Shown piece after piece: positions 10,580 through 21,655 of a DNA stretch of 64,000 nt. Made by a program: the position numbers and the translations under genes. The stretch's first letter is position 1. Each line of letters starts with the position of its first letter. The notes below the pieces were generated by a model, which worked only from the letters and a program-made list of their open reading frames with translations, was not told the DNA's origin and did no database searches. Origin of the DNA: Endomychus coccineus (Eukaryota; Arthropoda; Insecta; Coleoptera; Endomychidae); assembly GCA_958510875.1 (NCBI GenBank), contig OY294067.1, positions 263,970,180-264,034,179 on the forward strand, given 5' to 3'.

Positions 10580-12682
10580 ATGTGGTAGAAGCTGCACCAA
10601 CATTTGTGCCCCACCCCAAAACTGACCCGCAGAGGAATTATTACAAAAAAAATTACATTTGATTACAGTAAAAAAACATTTATTACACCTCCCGGGCCCA
10701 AAATACTAGCCTGTAGGCCAGGTTCCACCTGAAGCTACACCACATCGGTCCAACAAGCATTAAATCCGCAGAGAAATTATTACGAATAAATTACATTTGA
10801 TTACAGTGAAAAAAACATTTATTACACCTCCGGGCCCAAAATACTAGCCTGTGGGCCAGGTTCCACCTGAAGCTACACCACATCGGTCCAACAAGCATTA
10901 AATCCGCAGAGAAATTATTACGAATAAATTACATTTGATTACAGTGAAAAAAACATTTATTACACCTCCCGGGCCCAAAATACTAGCCTGTGGGCCAGGT
11001 TCCACCTGAAGCTACACCACATCGGTCCAACAAGCATTAAATCCGCAGAGAAATTATTACTAATAAATTACATTTGATTACAGTGAAAAAAACATTTAAT
11101 GCACCTCCCGGGTCCAAAATACTAGCCTGTGGGCCAGGTTCCACCTGAAGCTACACCACATCGGTCCAACAAGCATTAAATCCGCAGAGAAATTATTACT
11201 AATAAATTACATTTGATTACAGTGAAAAAAACATTTATTGCACCTCCCGGGTCCAAAATACTAGCCTGTGGGCCAGGTTCCACCTGAAGCTACACCACAT
11301 CGGTCCAACAAGCATTAAATCCGCAGAGAAATTATTACGAATAAATTACATTTGATTACAGTGAAAAAAACATTTATTACACCTCCCGGGCCCAAAATAC
11401 TAGCCTGTGGGCCAGGTTCCACCTGAAGCTACACCACATCGGTCCAACAAGCATTAAATCCGCAGAGAAATTATTACTAATAAATTACATTTGATTACAG
11501 TGAAAAAAACATTTAATGCACCTCCCGGGTCCAAAATACTAGCCTGTGGGCCAGGTTCCACCTGAAGCTACACCACATCGGTCCAACAAGCATTAAATCC
11601 GCAGAGAAATTATTACTAATAAATTACATTTGATTACAGTGAAAAAAACATTTATTGCACCTCCCGGGTCCAAAATACTAGCCTGTGGGCCAGGTTCCAC
11701 CTGAAGCTACACCACATCGGTCCAAAAAGCATTCAATCCGCAGAGAAATATTTACAAATAAATTACATTTCATTACAGTAAAAAAAACATTTATTACACC
11801 TCCCGGGCCCAAAATACTAGCCTGTGGGCCAGGTTCCACAGTGTGTTAATGTAATTCATTTGTAATAATTTCTCTGCGGATTTAATGCTTTTTGGACCGA
11901 TCTGGTGTAGCTTCAGGTGGAACCTGGCCCACAGGCTAGTATTTTGGGCCCGGGAGGTGTAATAAATGTTTTTTTACTGTAATAAAATGTAATTTGTTCC
12001 TAATAATTTCTCTGCGGATTTAATGCTTTTTGGACCGATGTGGTGTAGCTTCAGGTGGAACCGGGCCCACAGGCTAGTATTTTGGGTTGTTGGATTGTTT
12101 TTTTACTGTAATCAAATGTAATTTATTTGTAATAATTTCTCCTCTGATTTAATGCTTTTTGGACCGATGTTTTATACACTGTAATAAAATGTAATTCATT
12201 TGTAATAATTTCTCTGCGAATTTAATGCTTGTTGGACCGATCTGGTGTAGCTTCAGGTGGAACCTGGCCCACAGGCTAATATTTTGGGCCCGGGAGGTGT
12301 ATTAGATGTTTTTTCTACTGTAATCAAATGTAATTTATTTGCAATAATTTCTCTGCGAATTTAATGCTTTTTGGACCGATGTGGTGTAGCTTCAGGTGGA
12401 ACCTGGCCCACAGGCTAGTATTTTGGGCCCGGGAGGTGTAATAAATGTTTTTTTACTGTATTCAAATGTAATTCATTCGTAATAATTTTTCTGCGGATTT
12501 GATGCTTTTTGGACCGATGTGGTGTAGCTTCAGGTGGAACCTGGCCCACAAGCTAGTATTTTGGTCCCGGGAGGTGTAATAAATGTTTTTTTTACTGTAG
12601 TCAAATGTAATTTATTTGTTATAATTTCTCTGCGGGTCAGTTTTGGGGTGGGGCACAAATGTTCGTGCAGCTTCTACCACAT
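10580..12682. mobile_element. Foldback-type transposon with tandem-repeat inverted arms
   Basis: This 2,103-bp unit starts atgtggtagaagctgcac and ends with its reverse complement. The left arm is an array of about 8.7 units with a 139-bp period (landmark cacatcgg at 10741, 10879, 11018, 11157, 11296, 11435, 11574 and 11713). The right arm is about six units of the same repeat inverted (ggaccgat at 11894, 12032, 12161, 12233, 12372 and 12511), one of them shortened. The switch is near 11845. It is flanked by a 9-bp direct repeat. Long TIRs built of tandem repeats plus 9-bp duplications define Foldback elements (known from Drosophila FB). No ORF is present, so it is non-autonomous. It interrupts the I-like retroelement. 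Confidence 0.9.
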
Positions 12683-12691
12683 ATGAATCTG
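12683..12691. other. 9-bp target-site duplication, right copy (ATGAATCTG)
   Basis: Second copy of 10571-10579. On the minus strand the I-like frame reads HRFI into MLDVLNL across the site once the insertion is discounted, consistent with insertion into pre-existing retroelement sequence. Confidence 0.85.
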
Positions 12692-12796
12692 TGGGTCCGG
12701 CTCATTTTCTGACTGCGATAGCATAGACCTGTGATACGTCCGGATCTACTCGGACCATGTGGTGCGGAGTTCGGAGGGAGGAACTGAAGGCTAAAG

Positions 12797-13039
12797 TCAT
12801 AGCCTTCATTCATATAGAATAGAGGCTTAAAGCCCGTATATAGCCTATACATAAGTTGCGCGCAACGTTCCAAAAATTATCGGGGTCCCACTCCGCTGTA
12901 TTTTCACGCTTTCCTCCAGCCGCTTGCATAGATGATACCTTATCCACGCGGAGTGGGGACCTGATAACGTCCGGATTCAATAAAAAAACCTCCTCGCATT
13001 TATCGTGTGCTTTACGCCTCTATTCTATATGATTGCTAA
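12797..13039. mobile_element. MITE, ~243 bp, 8-bp target duplication
   Basis: The ends are inverted copies (catatagaatagaggc and gcctctattctatatg). The flanking octamer GGCTAAAG occurs at 12789-12796 and 13040-13047. An 8-bp duplication fits hAT or P-type elements. No coding content. Confidence 0.6.
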
Positions 13040-13049
13040 GGCTAAAGCT

Positions 13050-13520
13050 GATTAGAGACCGTTCTCACTTCTTTCCTTTACATTCTTATTCTATATTCCT
13101 TTTTCACGACTTCAAGAGCGGATTTCAAAACTAAATTCAATTATTATAAAGAATTTATCAACATAAGTAACTGTAGAAAAGAGTTAACAAAATAAAAATT
13201 TGGTTATATTATTAAAAAGAAAAAAACTAACTTATTACATATAAAAACTGAATAAATCGACCATTCACATTTGAAACGATTATAAGTATTTTTATTTTGA
13301 TTAAAATTAGAACTTATGTTTTTGGAAATGCAGATAATTGAAACACATTTAATAGTGTATATCAATTTTGTACTTAGTACAAATTTTGGAATACATTATA
13401 ATAGAAAAAGTCAAAGCCACGGAATATAAACCAATACCTAAAGCCGAAAAAATTCTCCCTCAAAGGATTCGTCAGACATCCACGCTACTGAGTACAAAAA
13501 CAACAAACATCCAGATGTAA
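13050..13520. other. AT-rich insertion between GC-rich retroelement parts
   Basis: This stretch is far more AT-rich than the I-like sequence on both sides, so it is probably foreign to that element. I recognise no gene or terminal repeat. Confidence 0.4.
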
Positions 13521-13548
13521 GTAGGTGAGTCGACCTAGTTTCCTGCAC

Positions 13549-14520
13549 CTACTCCAGCGTTGGACTCGGAATAAGTGCACCTGATCCGAAAAAAGAGCGG
13601 ATCATGTCATGGCTAACACGCCGTACCCGCAGCCACTGTTTTGATGTGGAGCTGTAGGCGAACAATCCCCACCAGTACCTCCAGAGCCCTAGGGGGGCGG
13701 TCCTCATAGCCCCCGTTATCCCCATGCAAGCGAGCCGCTGAGCCTTGTTCAGCGTCAAACGGGACAGAACCGTTTCCATCGCCGGCCACCACACAACGGC
13801 TGCGTAGGTTATAATTGGACGAATCATGTCCGTGTAGATCTTGTCCAGAACCCGTGGCCTTAGACCCCATGTGTTTGCGAAGGCTCTTCTGCATGCCCAT
13901 AAGGATGCAACAGCCTTCTTCACCCGGGTTTCCAGGTGCATTTTCCAGCTTAGCTTAGCATCGAGGATAACTCCAAGGTACTTCATTGAGCCTTTTAGGT
14001 ACGAGGTCCTCGCTAACAGACGAATCTCACAAGGTAGCCGCTTCTCTGCCGACTGCCACAGCTGCCAAGTCGTCTGCGTAGGCTTGGGCGTGAAACCCAA
14101 CCTCATTCTGCTCGACTATCAAACTGTCCACCATCAGGCACGAAAGGAGAGGAGACAGTACTCCGCCCTGAGGAGACCCTCGGGTGACATGTGTACATGC
14201 GATGCTACCATTATGGTGCGCCGAAATCAATCTCTGCGAGAGCAAGGTCTTGATCCACCCAACCATGGTATGATCGATTCCGTGTCTGTCCGCAGCGTGG
14301 CACGTGGACTGGAAGGAGGTGTTGTCGAAGGCCCTCTTCGATGTCCAAGAAAACGCCTGCAGGGCACTGTCCGAGATTAAGAGCCCCTTCAATCTGGGTA
14401 ACCAGATGATGAAGGGCATTCTCGGGCGATTTGCTCTCCTGATAGGCGTACTGTCGATGGTGAAGCGGAAAATTTGTTAATGCGGTCCTCGATGTACCTA
14501 TCGATCAGCATCACCTTCAT
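13549..14520 (-). pseudogene. I-like reverse transcriptase pseudogene
   Basis: The minus-strand frames give IDRYIEDRI and HHRQYAYQESKSPENALHHL (finger region), then RAFDNTSFQSTCHAADRHG, then RGSPQGGVLSPLLSCLMVD and the catalytic motif AYADDLAAVAV. The thumb follows (MKYLGVILDAKLSWKMHL, IRPIITYAAVVWWPAME). The element is split by frameshifts near motif A and after YADD. This matches the I/LOA RT type and is followed downstream by an RNase H at 10020-10430, as expected for these clades. The coding strand is GC-rich compared with its surroundings. No activity is expected. Confidence 0.85.
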
Positions 14521-14699
14521 TTCGGTTACAAAATTTTTCATGAGGTTCATTGATCGATATAAAAATTACAACTATTCCGATAATTAAAAGTCTTAAATAC
14601 AAGTATGGGAAATTAACTTTCGGAAGAGAAAACGTACAAAATTTAAAACGATATCATTCATTTGAATTAAATTTGTTGTTGTGAGTATTATAGGGATCA

Positions 14700-14906
14700 A
14701 TTTTCGTCTTCAAAACCAAAGACGTTCACTCAGCTTTATATTACCAGAGCCCTTCAGCTGCAAATTCAACTGATTCAAATGGGTTAATATATTCAGCAAG
14801 ATGTGCAAGTTCCTCACGTCATGGTACGCTAGAAGCTGACACCGCCCATTTGGCGCTCCACAAGGCTCGCTGGGATCCTCTCGCAGACCACCGATTGGGA
14901 ACCACT
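14700..14906. mobile_element. hAT-like terminal fragment
   Basis: The block ends gattgggaaccactg, typical of a hAT terminus (CAGTGGTTCCC in reverse). Its body (14705-14875) repeats 9345-9510 in the same orientation with modest divergence, linking it to the hAT remnant at 8860-9655. Confidence 0.5.
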
Positions 14907-15520
14907 GACTGACTGTTTTGAAATCGCTCGTTAGTTGAACGAAAACCCAGGGTGAGTTAAAAGAAAATATTATTATTAACTATTATTTTAAATGTCTTTT
15001 TTCTTCGTGATGGCGATAAGTTCCACGCTGAAGCATTATGATTCCTTCTAATTTCTGTTAACACCATAATTGCTCTGCAGAATTTGGCCTAAATTATTTT
15101 TCTTATCAAATTTTCAAACTTTCTACTTGACGATTTTTTAAATACGTAATTCTCATGTTGAACCATTATCTTCGATTGTCTTAGAGCTCAATGTATTCAG
15201 AAGGCATGGTTGTTTTTTTCTGGTACAATATATAATATTTCTTTTTCAACGTGCTTGCGGGCAGCCTTCCTGTTTTTCATTTAGAATATGTTGCCGATAT
15301 GTACTTAAAGTTTTGGCATCAGGAATGTTTCTATTCGAGAATTTTCCCCCATAACCTCACAGCTGCAAACTGCACCAGCATTACCGAAAGAATCTTCCAA
15401 AATCCAAATTTCGTCTTTTAATTCAGAAAATGGGCTATCAATCATGTTTAAAGACAATTAACAATTAAACTGAAATTATTATTCATTATTAATTATTATT
15501 ATTTCATTCTGGAAATAATA
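14907..15520. other. Spacer with one weak coding-like stretch
   Basis: The minus strand 15445-15307 reads MIDSPFSELKDEIWILED and GENSRIETFLMPK without a stop. I do not recognise it. The rest is AT-rich with no identifiable element. Confidence 0.3.
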
Positions 15521-15618
15521 AACTATAGTTTCACTAACACCGTAGTTTCTTCAAACAAATATTACAGTACTTTGTAATATTTGTTTCATAAAGCTACGGT
15601 GTAAGTGAAACTATAGTT
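15521..15618. repeat. Short palindrome of Penelope-like ends
   Basis: Arms starting aactatagtttcac and ending gtgaaactatagtt meet at attaca/tgtaat around 15570. The outer sequence GAAACTATAGTTAC also occurs at the 3' side of the degraded Penelope-like element (51013-51026), so this is a head-to-head pair of the same family's ends. Confidence 0.75.
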
Positions 15619-15884
15619 ACATTTATTTATTAAATTAGTGTAAATCAAACATTTAATAGTTATTTTATTTCAAATGAAATAAGATTTTCATCACGTAATG
15701 GCTGATTATATTTAAAGTATAATAAGTTACACTAATTTAAGATAAACGTCAGTTTGAGAAATGTCACAAACTCATATTTCAAAGTTTCGTTTTTGTGTAA
15801 AAGGGTCTATTCATACAGTATAATCTAAATCCTTTATCGAAACACTACAAGTAACTGTTAGGGAAAATTATGTAAAAACTACCC

Positions 15885-18031
15885 TTAAAACTGCCTTTTG
15901 CAGAAGAGAGGGCTTGATTGATGGTATGTAAGCACATGTTCAAACGGCCTATCTAAATTTGAAATATGAATGTCATATTTCATGGTGTTTGAAAGATATT
16001 GCACGAAACTAATTTGTATAGGTGTAATGTAATAGGTATAATCTCCTCCATTATCAAATATAATTTTATATCGTACCCTATTGTCGGTAACGAGTTTATA
16101 TAAAAGAGTACCTTCATTTTTGAATGTACTATCAGCGACAGAAATTACGGGGAACATTTTGTACCATTTTGTATATGCGGGGTCAGAAATATTTTTGGAG
16201 TAATCAGAATAACTTTTCTCCACGATCATCACAGAATTTGCCAATTCTGAAATCAAATTTGATTACAGAATGCTGGAATTCTCTCTCTTGAGATTGAAAA
16301 AATATTCTGCAACACCTCTGCCCCATGCAATTTAATTGTATTTAAATTCTCTCTTGTAATAGAATAATATTCTCACATTGGTTAGCAATAATAACATTAG
16401 CCTTGAACACGGTCGTATACAGGGTATTCCACGAGAGCCGTTCGTTAGAAGTTTTCGTGGTTAGAAAAAAATTAGAATTCTGAAATTTTGGGTTCCAGGG
16501 TTATCCAAGATTTTCTTTCTTTTCAAAATATTTTCAAGATCATACTACTTCCGGTTACACCGGAAGTCGCCATTAACTTCCTTATTTTGAATGAAACACC
16601 CCGTATATTATTTCATTTTTCGATTCCTGAGAAAATTTCATAGTGGATTCCATCAGGTTTCCCTATACCTATTTTCAATTTTTTCTTAGATATCTTGATT
16701 TTTTCGAAAATTTTGACAGATGTAGCGCTGTTTTGAGCATTGCGCCCTTCAACCAATTTCGATTGGTGGAAAGCGCTTCTGGGGTAGACGGAAGCACAGG
16801 ATTGATTCTTTCGAATGCCATATTGACGACTGATTTATCGCATACAGGGTATCCAAAATTTAATGACCAATTACATCATTTTAAAAGTTGAAAAAGTTCG
16901 TTTTTTCAAATGGGAAACCCTGTATTTTATTAGATGGTCGGATGCAGAATTTGATTCTGCATCGATTTGCTAGAACATTCTCTATACCTATTTCCAGTGG
17001 TTTTCTTGTTAATATAGGAAAACCTGATGGAATCCACTATGAAATTTTCTCAGGAATCTAAAAATGGAATAATATACCGGGTGTTCCATTTAAAATAAGG
17101 AAGTTAATGGCAACTTCCGGTGTAACCGGAAGTAGTATGATCTTTAAAATATTTTGAAAAGGAAGAAAACGAACGGCTCTCGTGGAATACCCTGTATATA
17201 TACCGTATAATGTATGTACGACCGTGGCCTTGACGCAATTGATTGTTATCGTAGTGGCAAAATTTTAGTAAGTGTCAAAATTGTTGCTGTCACGTTGTGA
17301 TTGAGTTCAGTAATATAAATTATCTTTTGTTCATTTCCATTTAAAAATATATATTTCAAATCTTTGATCGTGGAGAAAGTATAGTCTGCTACTCGGTTAG
17401 AATAAAAAGTCGTGATGCTCGTGGTTCCACTTGCATCGAATTTTCTTTCTAACCTTGTTACAGAATATACTATTCTAAAAGAAATTGAAATCAATAATTA
17501 TTTAGATTAGAAGTTGTTGATCTCATTTTTTGGGATATTCGTGTGAAATGTTGAAATTGTCATTTTTGTCACCATAAATAAAAATTGCTTCAATCCTCTC
17601 TTCAATAGAGTAGACCATTCATCAAAAGCGTGATGAAGATAATATACCAATGCGTGATGATAGATGTGATAACAAAAACTTATCTCGTATTGGAAAGAAA
17701 TTAATGTTCTTGATTAAAAGCCCATTCTACGGTCGTGTTTTCAATATTACTTTCCCATTAAAAGTATTCCAAGATTAATTTATCCCACAACAACTGAAAT
17801 AAATTGCAGTAGCTCATGCATCCTCACAGTGAATCACTTTCAGATTTTGGAATCCAAGTTCACGAAATATCGTTGTAATTATACTCATTCTTCTGGTGAA
17901 ATTCCCTTTCAGTTGAGGAACTTTGGCTTTTGAAAAAATTACCCTGTTTGACTCTGGCGATTCATTTTGCTCTTTAAAAGCTGAAATAAACCAATAGTCA
18001 ATTTGGCTATTTTTCAATTTGTTGTTCACTG
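15885..18031 (-). CDS. Tentative multi-exon gene of unknown function
   Basis: Three minus-strand open blocks each begin right after a plausible splice acceptor: 18031-~17825 (after tatatttcag), 17474-~17246 (after tttcttttag) and 16245-15885 (after tttgatttcag, ending at a stop). They encode KNSQIDYWFISAFKEQNES, then FSTIKDLKYIFLNGNEQKI and ITELNHNV, then SVADSTFKNEGTLLYK and YKIIFDNGGDYTYYITPIQ. I do not recognise the family and see no catalytic motif. The splice phases between the first two blocks do not join cleanly, so a small exon may be missing. A P-like element (16408-17226) sits between the last two blocks. The first block is duplicated, in decayed form, at 20560-20660. This could be a lineage-specific gene or a pseudogene. 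Confidence 0.35.
16408..17226. mobile_element. P-like non-autonomous element with long inverted arms
   Basis: Starts CACGGTCGTATACAGGG; the right end is its reverse complement with a small AT-rich insertion. The arms (about 16408-16680 and 17005-17226) are inverted copies including cacttccggt-type sequence. Flanking octamers are gccttgaa (16400-16407) and gccttgac (17227-17234), 7 of 8 identical. The same terminus bounds the THAP-carrying element at 47354-47967, which is why I call it P-like. No transposase frame remains. Confidence 0.7.
17527..17615 (-). pseudogene. DUF4817-type helix-turn-helix fragment
   Basis: The minus strand reads YSIEERIEAIFIYGDKN and then stops. This resembles the YS..ERVE.I.IYGE.N start of the DUF4817 DNA-binding domain found in insect Tc1/mariner-related transposases. 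It is about 29 codons only. It lies between the first and second blocks of the tentative minus-strand gene. Confidence 0.4.
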
Positions 18032-18600
18032 AAATATAACAATTTATTGTGATTCATAAAATTAACGTTCATGTTATTTTCAACAGGTATTCTATGGACA
18101 ATCCCTCCAAGCTGCAAGAGCATGAAGACATGGAAATGCAACAATGAAGCCATGCATCATGTTAAATATATTTAAGTTTATTAGTAATAACTAATAAGTA
18201 GTTTTTAGTTGCGGCGTGAACTTGCAAACCATAGACAAGTTCTTGTGAGATTGAAAAGTGATGAGTATTGTAAAAAAATTGTATCGCGTCATCTTTTGTT
18301 CTATTACAGGCTTTTCACCTTTAGTACGCCTACTTCGACTGTATTAAAATACATAACCTCAACTATAAATATGCTAATCAGAAGGTGGTAGCATGAACAT
18401 GAGGTAATAATAGGACTACATGATAGGTTTCACATTCTAATTATTTCGAATTGTTTAACAGCAGGGTATAGAAGAAGCTAATCAGAACAATAATTCTTGG
18501 AATAAATGCAGGTCATACATAGCTTTAAATAATGGTGAGTGATTTAGATCTATTTGATCATTAAGAAGTAGGGTATTGTTTTTGTGTTTGTAAATTTTCA
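17930..18600. repeat. Duplicated segment, copy 1
   Basis: Sequence from aaaccaatagtcaatttggc through ggtattctatggacaatc to gggtattgtttttgtgt matches 20580-20940 and then 23690-23995 in order and orientation, with moderate divergence. Copy 2 is split by a long insertion. Confidence 0.75.
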
Positions 18601-18779
18601 AATATTCCAACAAGCTTAGTTTCGAGCCTTTATCAGCTATATGTAAACTATCTATTTCAGGGAAAGAATGATTATTATCGAAAAAATGTTCTACAAATGT
18701 GGAACTTGTTTTTGAAAGTCTAAAGCACCTTTCATGTGCATTAATGCATTAATTAGAAAATGAACGTCCTGTTTGGCAT

Positions 18780-20487
18780 TTACAAAAGAAATCGCCAAAA
18801 ACTTTCAAAGATTTGAGGCCTATTAGTATACTTCCGACCTTATCTAAGGTTCTGGAAAAAATTATAAGTATGCAGCTTAGCACCCATTTGATTAAATATG
18901 ATATACTTCCAACTAATCAATCAGGTTTTCGAAAGAATTTTAGCTGCACATCGGCACTTCTAAACGTTGTGGATGACATTTTGGAAGCTAGAGATCGTGG
19001 TATGGTAACTGTATTAGTTTTGTTGGATTTCACCAAGGCTTTCGATACCATCTGCCATGAACTATTATGTGCCATACTCCATCACATAGGACTTGATGAA
19101 AACTCGGTTGAATTGGTTAAGAATTATTTAACGGGAAGAACTCAAAAAGTTAAGCTCGATGATCAAATCTCTACATCACAAAGCGTCGCCGCAGGAGTTC
19201 CCCAAGGATCTATTATAGGGCCAATGCTTTTCAACATATATACCTGCATGTTTCAGAGCTACATAGAACACTGCAAATCACACAGATACGCAGATGACAC
19301 GCAAATGTACCTTTCTTTCTACCTTAAGCAACTGAATTCTGCAATTTCTAATATCAACTCTGACCTGGCTTCCGTCGACTCTATGGCAAGAAAACACAGC
19401 TTATTTTTAAATCCTTCCAAATCTAAAATTATAATATTCGGTCGAAAACCAGATGTAAACAATTTAAAAGCGCAACAATTTAATATACACATTAATAATA
19501 TAGAAATCCCCATAGTAGAACACTCAAAAAATCTTGGTTTAATTTTAGATAATACTTTTAGATATAAATTATAAGTATCACATTACGTTAGAAATTCAGT
19601 AATGGCTTTAAAATTGCCATATCCGCATAGAAATTATTTTCCAATCAATATCAAAACTATGCTCTGTGAAAGTTTGGTCTTGTCACATTTCAATTACTGT
19701 TCTCCGGTTTATTCACATGGCTTAGATAGTGTTAATCATAATAGAATTCAAAAAATACAAAACTCATGCATAAGGTATGTGTTCGGAATAAGAAAATATC
19801 AACATGTAACTCACAAATTGAAAGAGCTAGGCTGGCTTAATATGAAGAATCGTTTCTTATTGCAGTCTAATTGTTTATATCATAATATTATTCTAAAAAA
19901 AACACCACCGTATTTATTTAAAAAAATTTGCTTCAGAACTGACGTGCATTATCTTAATCTAAGACATAAAAGTACTATTACTCCACCTCTACATTATACT
20001 TCACTATACCAGCAATCTTTCACTTACTGCATATCCAAATTTTATAATGAACTTCCCATTCAGATTAAAAATTGTACATATCCCCATTTTAAAAAACAAA
20101 TCTTCGAGCATTACTTTAAACAACAACTTTCAACAATTTTCCTCTCTTCTTTTTGGCGCAGAAAAAGGATAAAAGATTAAAAATTTTGAAAATAAAACAC
20201 TTATTATGTTACAGTTAATATGTTATAGAATTTAGATTAAGCTTAACTTAGGCAACCTTTCACTAATTATATATGTAGTATGTAACACAAGGTTTAAGTG
20301 GTAGAACGAGGGATAGGAAACTATCTGCTTGAACTTCACTTTGAGATTTTTGAATTGTATACATTCTTATTCTTTCTTGTTATTATTTCTTATTTTTGTG
20401 CTCTGGTTTCGTAAGTAGATTTATGTAAATTTACTACAAGTAACAATTTCAAAAATAAAGCTATATTATTATTAATATTATTATTCC
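18780..20487 (+). mobile_element. 5'-truncated jockey/Daphne-like non-LTR element
   Basis: The element starts inside the RT domain near 18780 and ends in a TTA-rich tail (tattattattaatattattatt) at 20461-20487, after an aataaag near 20455. It lies between the two copies of the 17930-18600 duplication. Its coding part is nearly intact (see next entry), so this is a fairly young insertion compared with others in the window. Confidence 0.8.
18813..20180 (+). pseudogene. Reverse transcriptase of jockey/Daphne-like element, one internal stop
   Basis: One frame runs from 18813 to 20180 with a single in-frame TAA at 19572-19574. RT landmarks in order: RPISILPTLSKVLEKII, GFRKNFSCTSALLNVVDDI, LLDFTKAFDTICHELL (motif A), AAGVPQGSIIGPMLFNIY (motif B) and HRYADDTQMYLS (motif C, catalytic). 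Then HSLFLNPSKSKIIIFG and KNLGLILDNTF. After the stop comes the C-terminal part ALKLPYPHRNYFPINIKTM and SHFNYCSPVYSHGLD. The N-terminal endonuclease is absent because of 5' truncation. The type fits jockey/Daphne-like elements. Function is lost through truncation and the stop. Confidence 0.85.
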
Positions 20488-20569
20488 TAACAAGATAGCT
20501 TATTTTCTATTTTCCTTACAGTTTCTGGCTGAAATATCCTGGATGGGTCCTTCTGAAAAAAATTTCCCT

Positions 20570-20940
20570 ATATGCATACTGGTAATTCATTTAGCTCGTC
20601 AAAAGCAGAAATAAACCAATAATTCAATATGGCTATTTTGCAATTTATTGTTCACTGAAATATAAAAAGTTATTTTAATTCATTAATTATCATTCTTATT
20701 ATTTTTAACAGGTATTCTATGGACAGTCTCTCCAAGCTTCAGAACATGGAAACATGGAAATGCAACAATAAAGTCATGCTAGTAGGTATTATTATATTAA
20801 ATGTCTTTAAGTTTATTAGTAATAAGTTGTTTTGAGTTGCGGCGTAAAGGTTCAAACCACAGACAACTTATTATGAGCTCTAACCTCGTACATTGATTTT
20901 CTAAAAAGTGATAATCAGTGTTGAAAAAATACGGTCGTTT
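20570..20940. repeat. Duplicated segment, copy 2 left part
   Basis: Corresponds to 17930-18270 of copy 1 (landmarks ggtattctatggacag, gtttattagtaataa, gagttgcggcgt). It breaks off near 20940 where foreign sequence begins. Confidence 0.7.
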
Positions 20941-21151
20941 CAACCTTTACTATGTGTTATGAAATTTTATCCTATTGTAAAATTAAACCACTACAATGTT
21001 GATATCTTGTGATATCCCCGATTGTTTGTAGGGATGGCCCTGTAATGTATAAGGGCCTTAAGTTCGTTGTGAAGAAACTGGAGGTTTGCTGAGCATCTTT
21101 AGGGGTTATTGGAAGTATCCTCCGATGGGAATGACACACATTCTTATTAGT
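20941..21151. other. Sequence between copy 2 and the long inverted repeat
   Basis: A minus-strand open frame (21157-20972) contains HRRILPITPKDAQQTSSFF, not recognised. It may be the outer part of the insertion that split copy 2. Confidence 0.25.
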
Positions 21152-21289
21152 AGTCATTTTATGGATTTTTTTGAGATTTGGTACTTTTTTTTCCGACTTA
21201 AGGTTTGAAAATACAGAAAGTTAGGAAATTTTCCGTAGATTACGGAAAAAATTGTGGCTGAAAACCTCCAATGAAGGAAAATGTCTTAA

Positions 21290-21399
<110 letters not shown>

Positions 21400-21655
21400 C
21401 AGGTTCGGAAATTATTTATCTTGGGTATGGTGGCTTCATGAGAGCGTAAAGAATAGCTTGCTATATGATATAGAGAGCATTACAATTTCAGGCCGGTCAG
21501 CTCAGAACGTAGGACGTTAGTATCATACCAGCACCAGTCGGGCGAATGTGCGAGTAGCAGTTAACGCCTCGGATAGGGTAAGGGGAGGGGCGCATAGCAG
21601 TGCGTCTCTCTTGTTTATGTGATATTATCATATCATTGCGTTCCTTGTTGCATGT
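21400..21655 (+). mobile_element. Possible tRNA-derived SINE
   Basis: A GC-richer block inserted only in the left arm of the inverted repeat. From 21491 it reads ggccggtcagctcagaacg, similar to the 5' half of a tRNA (A-box like), and about 45 bases on has cgggcgaatg, weakly like a B box. It has a non-tRNA body after that. No clear tail or target duplication was found, so the call is tentative. Confidence 0.35.

Noticed and set aside
10628..12620. Possible CRISPR-like or satellite array
   Set aside because: The repeats are contiguous without unique spacers, are inverted halfway, and are bounded by TIRs and a target duplication, so they are the arms of a Foldback element.
13841..14380. 179-codon plus-strand ORF
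   Set aside because: Antisense of the I-like RT, which carries the YADD and PQGG motifs on the minus strand. GC-rich retroelement DNA leaves the opposite strand open.
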